Shown here: positions 23,501 to 35,500 of the stretch, piece after piece
How the letters are laid out: the number at the start of each line of letters is the position of its first letter
How positions within the stretch are numbered: position 1 is the first letter of the stretch
Assembly (NCBI GenBank): GCA_009760885.1
Contig: CM019719.1
Span: forward strand, 28,825,084-28,889,083
DNA: 64,000 nucleotides
Direction of reading: 5' to 3'
Source of the DNA: Achatina immaculata
Lineage: Eukaryota; Mollusca; Gastropoda; Stylommatophora; Achatinidae
Translations under genes and position numbers: made by a program
The notes under the pieces: generated by a model
What the model was told of the DNA's origin: nothing
The model's input: only the letters and a program-made list of their open reading frames with translations
The model's database searches: none

Positions 23501-26500
23501 ACCCAGCGTGGATGCACTGATATCCTAAACACATCGAGGTCTTCTGGTGAGAACGTCCAACTCTAGACTAAACTGGTGCAACGAAAACCACGGTGTCACG
23601 CAATCCGCTTCAGAGACCCACCAAGAATACAGGCTAAAGCCCTGCGATACTCTGAACCCCTTGTGGTCATCTGGGGGATCTCGTGTGGTCCTTTCGGAGA
23701 CCACACAAGAGACCATGGGAGCTAACAAAGACCACAGGCATAAATTCAGTAAGATCACAGTGCGGTCTTGGTGGTAGAAGCGAACGAAGAAGAAGAAGAA
23801 GACATCCTACTTGTTACTGATATGTGGATACACAGTTCTATAGTTTTTTCTGATGATAAAAAAAATGTATAAATCAGTTGAACTGCAATCTTTTGATATT
23901 GTTGGGACAGTTTGTTGCAGAATAAATGATTGGCTGATCACAGTTGTCAGCTTTCTGCACGAATTTAGGTGAAAAAAAATTGAAGCCATGTTTTAGATAT
24001 ATTATTTGAATGACTTCCCTTTGCTTAAAAAAAAGTCTTTAGAACTTATGCATGAAATCAAATTATGCTGAAATCTAAATCCACGATGGCATCATTTTGG
24101 CACACTGGGCTGACTGGAAGAGTAGTACCATCATTTTGTTGGAGTTAAAACTTTTCAGTGTGACAGGAGATGTATGTATAGCTTAAGTGGTTTAGTTTTA
24201 CTTCATTGAAGTCTTTTAGAAGTGAAATGAAATGATGGAAGAAAGAGCATTGGCTGGAGAATGAAATAGGAGTTAGAATGTTGTTATGAACTTTATCTTG
24301 TCATTATTGTAGTTTTCCCACACTTTTTTCATTAAGCTATATTTATCGCATACTACAATGTTTCATTGTTATATATATTAAAATTAAAATAGTAATTGGG
24401 ATTTGGCAAATTTAAACTGCCTTTAAGCACCATAAATAGGCACTGTATCATTTCCCTGTACGCTGCTGGCGAGACTCTTCAACTGCTGTGTGTGGAGTGG
24501 TGCTTCTCCCGGCCAATGAAGAAAGGTGCAAGTGGGGTTGTCACGCGGCATCACTGAGGACAAGGTGGTAGAAAGGATAAAGCGAAGCAGACAGCCAAAT
24601 CACTGCACCTCTGGTCTGGAGGTCGCCTGCGTCCTGAGTGCAGTCATATTGGGTGAAATGCATGAACCGGCTTAACCCAGAGGTTAAGACACTGCTGGCG
24701 AGACTCTTCAAATGCCGCGCTTGGAGTGAAGCTCCTCCCGGTCAAGGAAGAAAATGCGGAAAAAGAAATAAGGGTTGCTGTGCAGCGCCGATGTGAAAAA
24801 GTGAAGAAAAGGATAAAGTGAAATTTAATCGGTATGTCCAGTAGTATCGCTATGAGAGCTACACATACCATGGCACCTCTGCTCTAGAGGTTGGCCACGT
24901 CCGAAATACACCTACACTGGTGAAATATGCCTAAACTGGCACACACCAGGGGTGAAATTTGATGGCCAGGCATGTCACGCCACCTCCGCTCTAGAGGTCA
25001 GTCACGCCCGATATACACCCGTACTGGTGTATGCCTAAACCGGCTCATACCAGGGGTGAAACTTGAAGGTTAAGCATGTCGAGGTACCTCTGCTCTAGAG
25101 GTCGGTCATGTTCTAAACACGCCCATACTGGGATAATATGCCTAAACCAGCTCAACCCAGGGGTGGAAGTCACTAGTGGCGAGGACTCGTCCTCCTGGAC
25201 AAAAGCTCCATCCTGGTCATAACTAGGAAGGGTAAGCGGCCACGACCGCAAAATGCTGAAGTCAGAGACACTGGACCAGGGCAGTCTAGATAAGCAACTA
25301 CCTCTCACCCGGCGGGGATGTATGTGTATCCTAATCACGCTGAGGTTTTCCGGTGAGAAAGTCCAACTCTGGACTGGATGGACAACCACCTCTCACCTGG
25401 TGGTGATACACGGGTATCTCAAAACACGTCGAGGTTTTCTGGTGAGGTCCAACTCTGGCCTGGGTGGGCTACCGCCTCTCACCCAGCGGGGATGCACTGA
25501 TATCCTAAACACGTCGAGGTCTTCTGGTGAGAACGTCCAACTCTAGACTAAACTGGTGCAACGAAAACAGCGGTGTCACGCAATCCACTTCAGAGACCCA
25601 CCAATAATACAGGCTAAAGCCCTGCGATACTCTGAACCCCTTGTGGTCCTCTCAGGGATCTCGTGTGGTCCTTTCGGGGACCACACAGGAAACCACGGGA
25701 GCTAACAAAGACCACAGGCGTAAATTCAGTAGGATCACAGTGCGGTCTTGGTGGTAGAAGCGAACGAAGAAGAAGAAGAAGATTGCCCTGTAAAATGTAG
25801 TAGCCATGATGAATGATAATAAAATATGTTCAAGTGTAATGGTTGTTTGTCAGTAGGGAAAAGTTAATCTTATGTTTTTCAAAAGTGTTACACTGATAGC
25901 TTGCCACATTTGTAATAAGTCTGTTCATTAATCCAATATAGTTAATTTTACATTGTAAGTTGTACCATCACTTTTCATCATATTCAAGGCTATCCACAAG
26001 AAGATTGTGTCCCTGAACTTCAATGACTGCCATGCCAAAATCCGGCAAGTGGATGCCCAGGCCACTGTGGAGGATTCTGTTGTAGTGCAGGTCACCGGGG
26101 AACTCAGCAATAATGGGGAGCCCATGCGTCGCTTCATGCAAACATTTGTCCTGGTGCCACAGACACCAAAGAAGTTCTATGTCCACAATGACATCTTTAG
26201 GTACCAGGATGAAGTGTTCCATGATGAGGAGGGAGAGAACGAAGAAGCAGACCGTGAGTGTACAGAGTAATTTACATTTATTATTTAGATCAGCCAATTG
26301 GTGGAAGGAGAAGCTAGTTGTAGGTGACTGATTTTCTCATACAGAAGCGAAGGTTTGTGCCCTCCTATGAACAAATCAATATAATGAGTTCTTATACTAG
26401 TGTAGATGGAGAAAGTGCCTTCAGAGTGTGGCACCCTGGATCTCACTAATTCCATAGTGAAAAAAAGTAAAAAAAATCACACGTCCATTTTCATAAATGA

Positions 26501-29500
26501 CATTTTCCCCGAAGCAAAAAAAAAACCAACAAAATCAGTATGCAAGTCTTCTAAGTAGAGTCTTCACCACAGAGTGCAAAAAATCTTAGTTCTTTCTAGT
26601 GTGTAGTTCTTCTACAGCATGAATGGTTACATGATACATATAAACATTTTTTTTTTCATTCCTCTCATGATGACTTAACAGCCAAAGAGTTGAGTTCTAA
26701 TTGAGATGGTTGGAATAATGGTTCTTTATCACTTTTTTGGCCATGGAACTGCTCTCTGACCTGAGAACAGTGGTGGACCTCATTTACAGTATGAAAAAGC
26801 TGTGGACCTTTCATTAAAAATAAAGCAGTAAATTGCCCATATGGTGCCATTTTAAAAAAAATTAACCCAATCCATTTTCTTATCTATCTTACATCCTTCT
26901 CAAACATCACATAGGGCCTGCATGGTAGTTCACCAAGATTTCTTGACTTTGGCAAGTTTTTCAGTTTCATCAAGGGATGTTATGCCCACTGACCTGGCCT
27001 CTCTCTGGCTTTTTCTGATCTATAGCAGCCCCCCCCCCCCCCCCCCCAAATCCTTCGTGACTTCTTGGGCGTCCATATACCCCCCAAAGCTAAGAACCAC
27101 TAGTCTAGTAGTAGCTTGTGCAAATTTGAGTGATTAATACATGGTACGGTTGAGGTACATCATTATTTTGGTGTGCCCATGTGTTTGGTCCCAGTCAGAC
27201 AATAAGGGGGCATGTAATCATTTTCATAATGATGTTCTTTTAAATAACAGCAGTAAAAATGACATTTTGACAATTTAGAAATAAAGCAAGCCTGAGAGAT
27301 AATTTTCTTTAATTGATTGACACTTGTGCACTTTCTGCAGGCTTCATTACTGACCCTCGTGAAGAGATTTTGGAGAATGGAAGCATTGAGGAGCCAGCTC
27401 CAGCCAGCCCAGAGGTGGTCCCCACAAATTACTACGAGCAGGTAGCTCTGAGGTAGGTATTTGTTTCCTGTCAAGACAATTACCTTAGTGTTTAATCATT
27501 ATGCTGTAACAGTTTTTAAATCTTAGAATTTTTAATACATTTTAGATTTGAAATAGTTGATATTGTTGGATGTGGTCTTAAGTAATCAGCATTTTAAAAT
27601 AGAAGGTGAAATTTTCACCATAGTTAAATGTCATTTTATACTTTGAAAAACATTTTGTCATTTTAAAAATGTTAAAATATGAGCTATAATGGACAGGGGT
27701 CAACAAGGACAAATAAAATAGGGCATATCCTACCTCAAATGGAAATAAAACAGTCATTTTAAATTAATGTTGAGAAAGGTGAGAAAAAGGACAGTATGGA
27801 TGAATTTGAAAAAAATTGCTACATGAGATAGAAATGCAGAAAATAAATGGTGTTCAAGCATTAAAGGAACGTAGAGACACAAAGGTCATGACGATGGGAG
27901 AGAAATTCCTCTTCTCTGTAAGCCATCCCCTGAAGGAGAGATTCAATAACTTGGCACTGAGATGGCTTAAAAGAAGCAGCTTCATTCATCAGGCCAAGCG
28001 TATGTGTAAGCTGATACCTGACCTTCCAACTGTAGTCGCTTCATTATCATCTGTACCAGAGCATACACCATGGAAAGAAGCAGATTATACACAAATAACT
28101 ATTCAGACTGAAGTGAAAGGTGTGCAGAATGGTGAGATTCAGAGTAGTCTTGTAAGATCAACAGCCACACTTAGTGTTCTAGATGATAAATATCCATGTG
28201 ACACCTGGATACGTGTGTATACAGATGGATCTGCACATAATGCCATAAAGAATGGAGGGGCAGGAGCACATATTGAATATCCAAACAACACCACTGACAA
28301 GATTTCCTTCCATACCCACTGGAAAATACTGCAACAACTATGATGCAGAAGCTAGGGCAATTAGTGCTGCAGTTGAAAAACTATCAGACTCCAGAATTGA
28401 TACATGTCCCGTAGTAATTCTCACAGATGCAAGATCAGTACTGGAAGCTCTTCAGTGCAACAAACTACTAGACCTTAAGGATGCCTTGTCAAAAATTGGC
28501 TTACAACATGGAGTCACTTTGCAGTGGATTCCCTCCCACTGTGGGATACCAGGCAATGAGAAAGCTGACCATCTAGCCAAAGAGGGCACTGAAATGGAGC
28601 AACCAGACATACCAGTCACCTATAATCAGAAGAAAAGCATGATAAAAACCTACAGGAAGCCACAAACACCACCACATGATGACTGTCACATGCTAAACAG
28701 AAAGGAACAAGTTACCATCTTCCGTCTCCGAACAGGACACAGCCGACTCTGAAGTCATATGTATACAAAGTTTAAGGTTGGTACTACTAATCTATGTACA
28801 TGTGCCCAGGTGCCCCAAACTGTGGAACATATCCTCCAGAGCTGCACCAACTATGAGACACTGAGAAATAATTACTGGCCTAGTGAAACCACTAAAGAAG
28901 ATAACCTCTACAGTTCCATACATGAGCTACAAAAAACTGTGAAATTTATCCAAGAGACAGGACTGCAGATATAGACAGACAATGCGAACGAAGAAGAAGA
29001 AGAAGAAGCTGCATGAGAGAATTGACTGGTACATTTTGTTTCTGCTTTCATACTATTTGGCACAATAGACTGTTGATAATAGAATATACATGCCTGTATA
29101 TTGTGTTATAGCAAAGGCAGTTAATATGTAAATACTACCAAATCATTTAGAAGTTTAGTGAGTTTTGTTTCATGAATTGATGTGATATGTACTTACACCT
29201 GCTTGACTCTCCTGCTTTTGACATCAGAACCACCCATATTCCTTACTGACCAAATACACTGCATTATACAGAACTGTGAAACTGATATAAAAATATTTGT
29301 AGTTGTGGCTTACGCTGAAAACCAAGAGCTTACAAAGGCAACAGGTTCTGAAAAAAAATTTCAGAAAGCTGTAAGTGAACTGTGATGTTATTGACTTGCC
29401 TGGAATGAATGCAAGCAATAAATGTCCTAAATTTCTTTCAGCAGCAACGGCAGCAAACATGATGCTGAACCTTTGAAAGCCACCGAGCCCACCCCTGTGT

Positions 29501-32500
29501 TGGTGTCATCTCCTCCTCAGTCTGTCAAACCAGAACTGGATGTTGCCTCAGTTACTGAGAGAGAGACCGGTCACACTGAAGAGGTTTCTGTAGCAGAAGC
29601 TGACAAGTATGAACACAAGCCAGAAGTAAAACCCGCACCTCCAGCAGAACCCCCACAGCCTGAATATCATGAACCACAGCCAGGTAAGGCTTATACAAAT
29701 TTTATACATTTCTGAGAGTTTGCACTTACCTTGTTGGAGGTTGTGGATGGTTGTTTTTTAAATGAGTCTCTTGGTGACTTGTTGTTTTGTTCGTGTCATG
29801 ATTAGCAGTAGGAGCACTCATTTTTAGTCATTGCAGACCATGGACACCATGCATGCTTGTTTCACAAGACCATTGTTTTAATTGTACATCTTAATGTTTT
29901 TTTTTCTCCGCCTTTCATATAGGCTGTTTAGAATGCATTTCCATTGTGGATGATCCCCAGCATAGTTTTTTTTTGAGAATGCTGGGACCACACTCAGTAC
30001 TTTCATATCACAATTGGACAAGCATTCTTTTTGACAAAGTTAGGATATTTTAAAATTTATCAACAGATAGGTCATTGACTATTGGCTTCTGAACATTCTT
30101 TTTTTTTTTCCCTTGAGACTTCCATTTTCTATGATGTGTGTATGTTTAGTTTTGGTGTAATAGAGATAATGAATATATCATACAGAGAGCAAACCGGTCA
30201 CCTGGGCAGCACTAGCCAGTAAAAACACACCGGCAGGCCTGGCTCCTCCTGTCAGCAGCCACACAGCTCAAGTAGTCACTCATGCTACAAAGCCGGCAGC
30301 CGCTCGCACTGAACCAGTGAAGCCTGATGGCATTCCCACACAGCCTCCACAGACACAGAGAGCGCCCAGGTAAAAAATAAATAACATTCAGATAGTTGTA
30401 GGGGGTCTCGTTTCCCTGGAAGTGTTGAGTTTTGTGCAGCATATGACAGTGGTGAACTGGTGTCAGAATGAATGAAGAGACTTTAACTGCTTTGGTGTTT
30501 TCCTGAATTATCTTGTGCATGCTTGTTGCTCTTATAGCATTATTCCCAAATTATCTTGCCAATTATACACAGATGTCCCCCCTGGGAACAACTGTGTTAA
30601 GAGCACACTTATCTTAACATAGTGTTTGTGAGACAGGGAACATAGATCTATTTACTTAAAAACTCTGACCTACTTCTGTAGCCCAGAAACTTGTAGCAAT
30701 CAACACTAATTGTAATTGTTATTTTTGTAAAATGTAATGTCAGATTGGTGGATGGATGGGGACATGGAGATCTCTGGCGGGGATGAGGGAAGTCTGGTGT
30801 GAAACCAATGAATCCAGGACGTGACAAGCCTATGGGTCTTTACAATAATGGCTATCAGAATGATGTAAACAAAACAGAGCCAGTAGATTATAGGTGGCGG
30901 GGAATGGATATCGTTGAAGCACTCATCAGATTCCTCATCCCAGAGGTGGAGTGTCTTTGTGAAACTGTCTCAAAACCATCTGACATGGAGAAGGGACTTA
31001 CGTACAGCCACCAGAGGCTGGAAAATAAAATTTTGGCCAGGCCAGCCAACACTGTCTTCATGGCAGTCTGAGCAAGACCACAGTCTGCCCTAGCAAGGAA
31101 AGGTGCTGAAGTCGGAGTTACCCAGCCAAAAGGCGCATTGCAAAAATCAGGGTAACGCGCTATCGCTAATGAATTACAAAAAACAGTGAAATTTGTCCAA
31201 GAGACAGGACTGCAGATATAGACTGCGAACGAAGAAGAAGAAACACAGATGCATTTCTTAGTTTTATCCCTGGATTATCTTGCTCCATAATAAACAGTGA
31301 CTGATCTAGTCTGCTGGAACAGCAGAGAACAAGTGGGTCAAGCTAAATATAGTTGTGTTGCTGTGTTGATGCATCACACGTTGAAAATAATGGCTGGTTG
31401 CAGTAAATGTGTTCATTTTAGAGATGATGAGGACTTCTTGCACATTGGTACCAATGTTTCTTCTTATATGGATAGCAGACAGTTTAGATTCTTCATTTGA
31501 GAGGGATGTTTTTGATGATGGCAATGCTGAAACTTGAAATTGCACCCAAATTTGTGTGACTCAAGAATGGTCAGCAGCAACATTTCAGGCCAGTATTTAG
31601 ATGTCCAGGGAAATAATAATTTTTAAACTAGAAACATAAAGTGACATTGCTTTGCAGTTTATCAAATAAAGAAAAACTTCATTTGGACATAGATCATCAC
31701 ACTACCATTTTTGCTATCGGCTTCATCATAAACATGAGCCCATGTCAAGAAATTATAATTGTCATTGCCATGAGCATAATTTTCATTTGCTACTACCTTC
31801 ACTCTTATCATTAGATCACCATAACTATCATCATTATTGCCACCATTTTCATCATTCATCGGTACACTACAGATTACCACAGGTGCCATGAAGTCCACAC
31901 CGGTAGTAGAAATGCAGAAAATAGTTGATGTTCAAGAGCTAAAAGAAAGTAGAGACACAAAGGTCATGACCTTGGGAGAGAAATTCTTTAGTTTTGTAGG
32001 CCATCCCTTGAAGGGGAGATTCAATAACCTAGCACTAAGACGACTTAAAAGAAGCAGCTTCATTCATCAGGCCAAGCGTATGCGTAAACTGATACCTGAC
32101 CTTCCAACTGTAGTTTCTCCATTATCATCCGTACCAGAACATACACAATGAAAAGAAGATTGTACATGAATAACTATTCAAACTGAAATGAAAGATGTGC
32201 AGAATGGTGTGATGCAAAGCAGTTCTGTAAGATCAGCAGCCACGCTTAGTGTGCTAGATGACAAATATCCATGTGACACCTGGATACATGTGTATACAGA
32301 TGGATCTGCACACAATGCCATAAAGAATGGAGGGACAGGACCACATATTGAATATCCAAACAACACCACTGACAAGATTTCCTTCCATACCCACTGGAAA
32401 ATACTGCAACAACTATGATGCAAAAGTTGGGGCAATTATTGCCGTGGTTGAAGAAGTATCAAGACTCCAGAATTGATATATGTCCCATAGTAGTCCTCAC

Positions 32501-35500
32501 AGATGCAGGATCGGTACTGGAAGCTCTTCAGTGCAAAAGACTACCAGATCTTAAGGATGCCTTGTCAGAAATTGGCTCATGACACAGAGTCACCTTGCAG
32601 TGGATTCCATCCCACTGTGGTATACCAAGCAATGAAAAAGCTGACTGTTTGGCCAAAGATGACACTTAAATGGAGCAACCCGACATACCGATCAGCTATA
32701 ATCCAAAGAAAAGCATGATTAAAAACCTTCAGGAAGTCACAAACGCCATTACGTGATGACTGTCACATGCTAAACAGAAAGGAAGAAGTCGCCATATTCC
32801 GTCTCCGAACAGGACACAGCTGACTCCGAAGTCATATGTATACAAAAGTGATACTGCTACTCTTTGTACATGTGCCCAGGCACCCCAAACTGTGGAGTGC
32901 ATTCTCCTTCTCCAAAACTGTACCAGCTAGGAGACACTGAGAAGAAATAACTGGCCCAATGAAACCAGCAAAGAAGATAAGCTCTATGGTTTCATACATT
33001 TTATTGAGTTAAAAAAACTGAAGTTTATCCAAGAGACAGGACTGCAGATATATACAAGAAATGCATACAAAGACGATCATCATCAGTCTATGTCAGGAAA
33101 TGTTATTTTTATTTCTGGCATAATAGATATTTAATTTGTCTTTATAACAGCTGTCCTGTAGGCCTCTCGGTTGTAAGCAAGATGGCCTGTTGCTGATGCA
33201 TCCATTTGCAGATTATCAACGATGTCTTGCAGCCATCTTTGCCTTGGTCTCCTATCTTTCTTTTTTCCAATTATGTACCCCCTCCAAGACGGTACTCTCT
33301 AAATTATCATGACGTTCGTGTCCAAAATATTTAGATTTTCTCTTTACCAGCCGGCCTTCTTCAATATTAAGTTCCTGTAGTATGGTTATACTCTTTAACT
33401 GCCAAATGAAAATCTTGCACACACACACACACACACTGCCATTAATTTAACATTTGAACTTGTAAAGCACATAATGCAACCAGATAAATGCAGTTAATTC
33501 TTTTTTTTGTATTTTATTTTACATGGCTAAGATTTAAAAATACAGTTGTATAAGTTGGTTTTACTGCAGGAAATAGTTTTCATGGATACAAACATTTATG
33601 TTGTACTTTATTCACACAGTGTCTGCAGTGCTTTTGCCAAGGAATATGTGTCACTTTCATTTATTTAAATTTTGAGCTAAATTGTTCTCATTTCCAGAGC
33701 TCCACGAGAAAGGTACACAGACCGTGAGAAGAACAGTGTCAGCCGTGGGGATGCTGATGTTGATGCTGATAGCATTAATGGTCGTCGCTCCAACAGTGTA
33801 GGAGGTGGCTCTAAATATTCAGATGACCAGCAGCTATTTGTTGGCAATCTTCCTCACAACATCACAGAAAGAGAGTTGAAACAGTTCTTCGAAAGTATGT
33901 TTTACAGCCTGCTTTTACATTTTAACCTGTATTTGACAGTATAAAGCCAGCGCAACAATTAGAAAGTGACTGATAGAAATGTTGAGAGACTGATATTTGT
34001 GTCTACAGTTTAAAGGGCTAATTTTTGAGGTAATCAGAGGTTGTTTGGTTGTCGTGCCTGCAGAAAAGATACTTTTTTGGTGAAAATTTGTGAATTTGCA
34101 GGAGCACTGTTGTGGCCAGTTAGTAACAGTCTGCATCTTTGAAATACTGCAGAGAATTTTATCATGGTAGTTTTGCTATAGTGAAAGGCTTTAATTGAAA
34201 CCAGTTTCTAGCACAACTTTATTTCACAGGGAATGTTTTTTTATCAAATGAAGCTAGCGTAAAGTCAGTGTAGTTGGTATCTTTTGGTGCAGTGCAAGCT
34301 TATGCTAACTTCTGTCTCTGCAGAATATGGGAAGGTTGAAGAGCTGAGAATTAACACAAAGAGTGGAGGTGGCAAAGTTCCGGTGAGTTTTTTTAAAAAT
34401 TTTGTAAGCACTTGTGTGAAATATTTAATGCTAAATATAAACAGTGCTTTCAGATCTTGGCGGTGCAATGTATACTGTATCAGTAATAGGCTGATGATGA
34501 ATATTACAGTAGATCAATATTACAGCAAGCAGATTTAATGGCTTTGTCGTATATGGGTTGTCCCATATAGCATTTTCTCCACAATATTTTTTTTCTGCAT
34601 TAAGTGAATTGATAGAATTAGTTAAATATGGACTTCGGTATAACCCTAGACAGGCAGCGTGTGAACTGGTGACCAGTGGTTTACTCTCCCATACACCTTT
34701 ATACAAATTGTTAAGTGAATGCTTGATAGAATCTATTCAGCCACCACAGCTCACATAAACAGATTCAAGCAGGCATTTGGTAACTGCAGATATTTGTTCA
34801 AAATCAAGAGAAGTTGATGGGACAGTGAAAGGAGAATAACTGTGAGTTTTGTAGATCTGCTTGGACATATGATATGAATGGTGTGACCTCATAAAATCAG
34901 ATTTTGTGAATATGAGATAAATAACTGGATTATGTTTAAAGTAGAATTTATGTGTCAATAAACTACAGATTAGATTATGTTTAAAGTAAAATTTATGTAT
35001 TAATAAACTAGAGATTAGTACATGCAGAGCTTAGGAGTAGACAAATTTGACTGAACTGCTTCTCGTGTGAAGTATGGCTAAAAATTACTGCCAAGGGCTA
35101 GTTGAAAAACATTGGTAATTGGTGCGTGCTATGAGGATTAGAGAATGCTTTGTTTACAAAGATGGGTGCACCAAGATGATAGTGTGAATAAGTCTGACAG
35201 TGCATGAAGAATACAGTGTATCTAAAATCATGATGTGGTTTGAAATTCATAAAATATCAGAACTAAATGTAACAAAGCAATAATACTGACACCATATTAA
35301 AGAGCAGCTGAAACATTTTTTTTTGGATCTGTGCATTTGGTTTCAGACAGATAGTCATGTGACAGTGATTCAGCAGTGTCATTCCACCAATATGTGACAT
35401 ATTTCATGATGAATAGACATTGCAGAGGAAGGTTTAGTGTGTTCTCTGAATCTATGAATCATTAAACTTGTCTAACAAAATTTTATGATTTACTCTTTCA

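Larger units (their letters stand above)
22706..23801 (+). mobile_element. non-coding GAA-tailed retroposon, copy 1 (G3BP intron 2)
   Basis: Flanked by perfect 11-bp target duplications ACATCCTACTT (22695-22705 and 23802-23812). Internally it has three units of about 108 bp (from 22872, 22980 and 23088; each with CTAGAGG and TGCCTAAACCGGCNCA) and three of about 88 bp (from 23311, 23399 and 23488; each with CCACCTCTCACCC and TCCGGTGAGAA-like words). It ends GAAGCGAACGAAGAAGAAG. No reading frame of note. GC-richer than its surroundings. Confidence 0.92.

Noticed and set aside
30799..31071. 90-codon frame as an extra G3BP exon
   Set aside because: Lies inside a GAA-tailed retroposon; exons 6 and 7 already join in frame across it.
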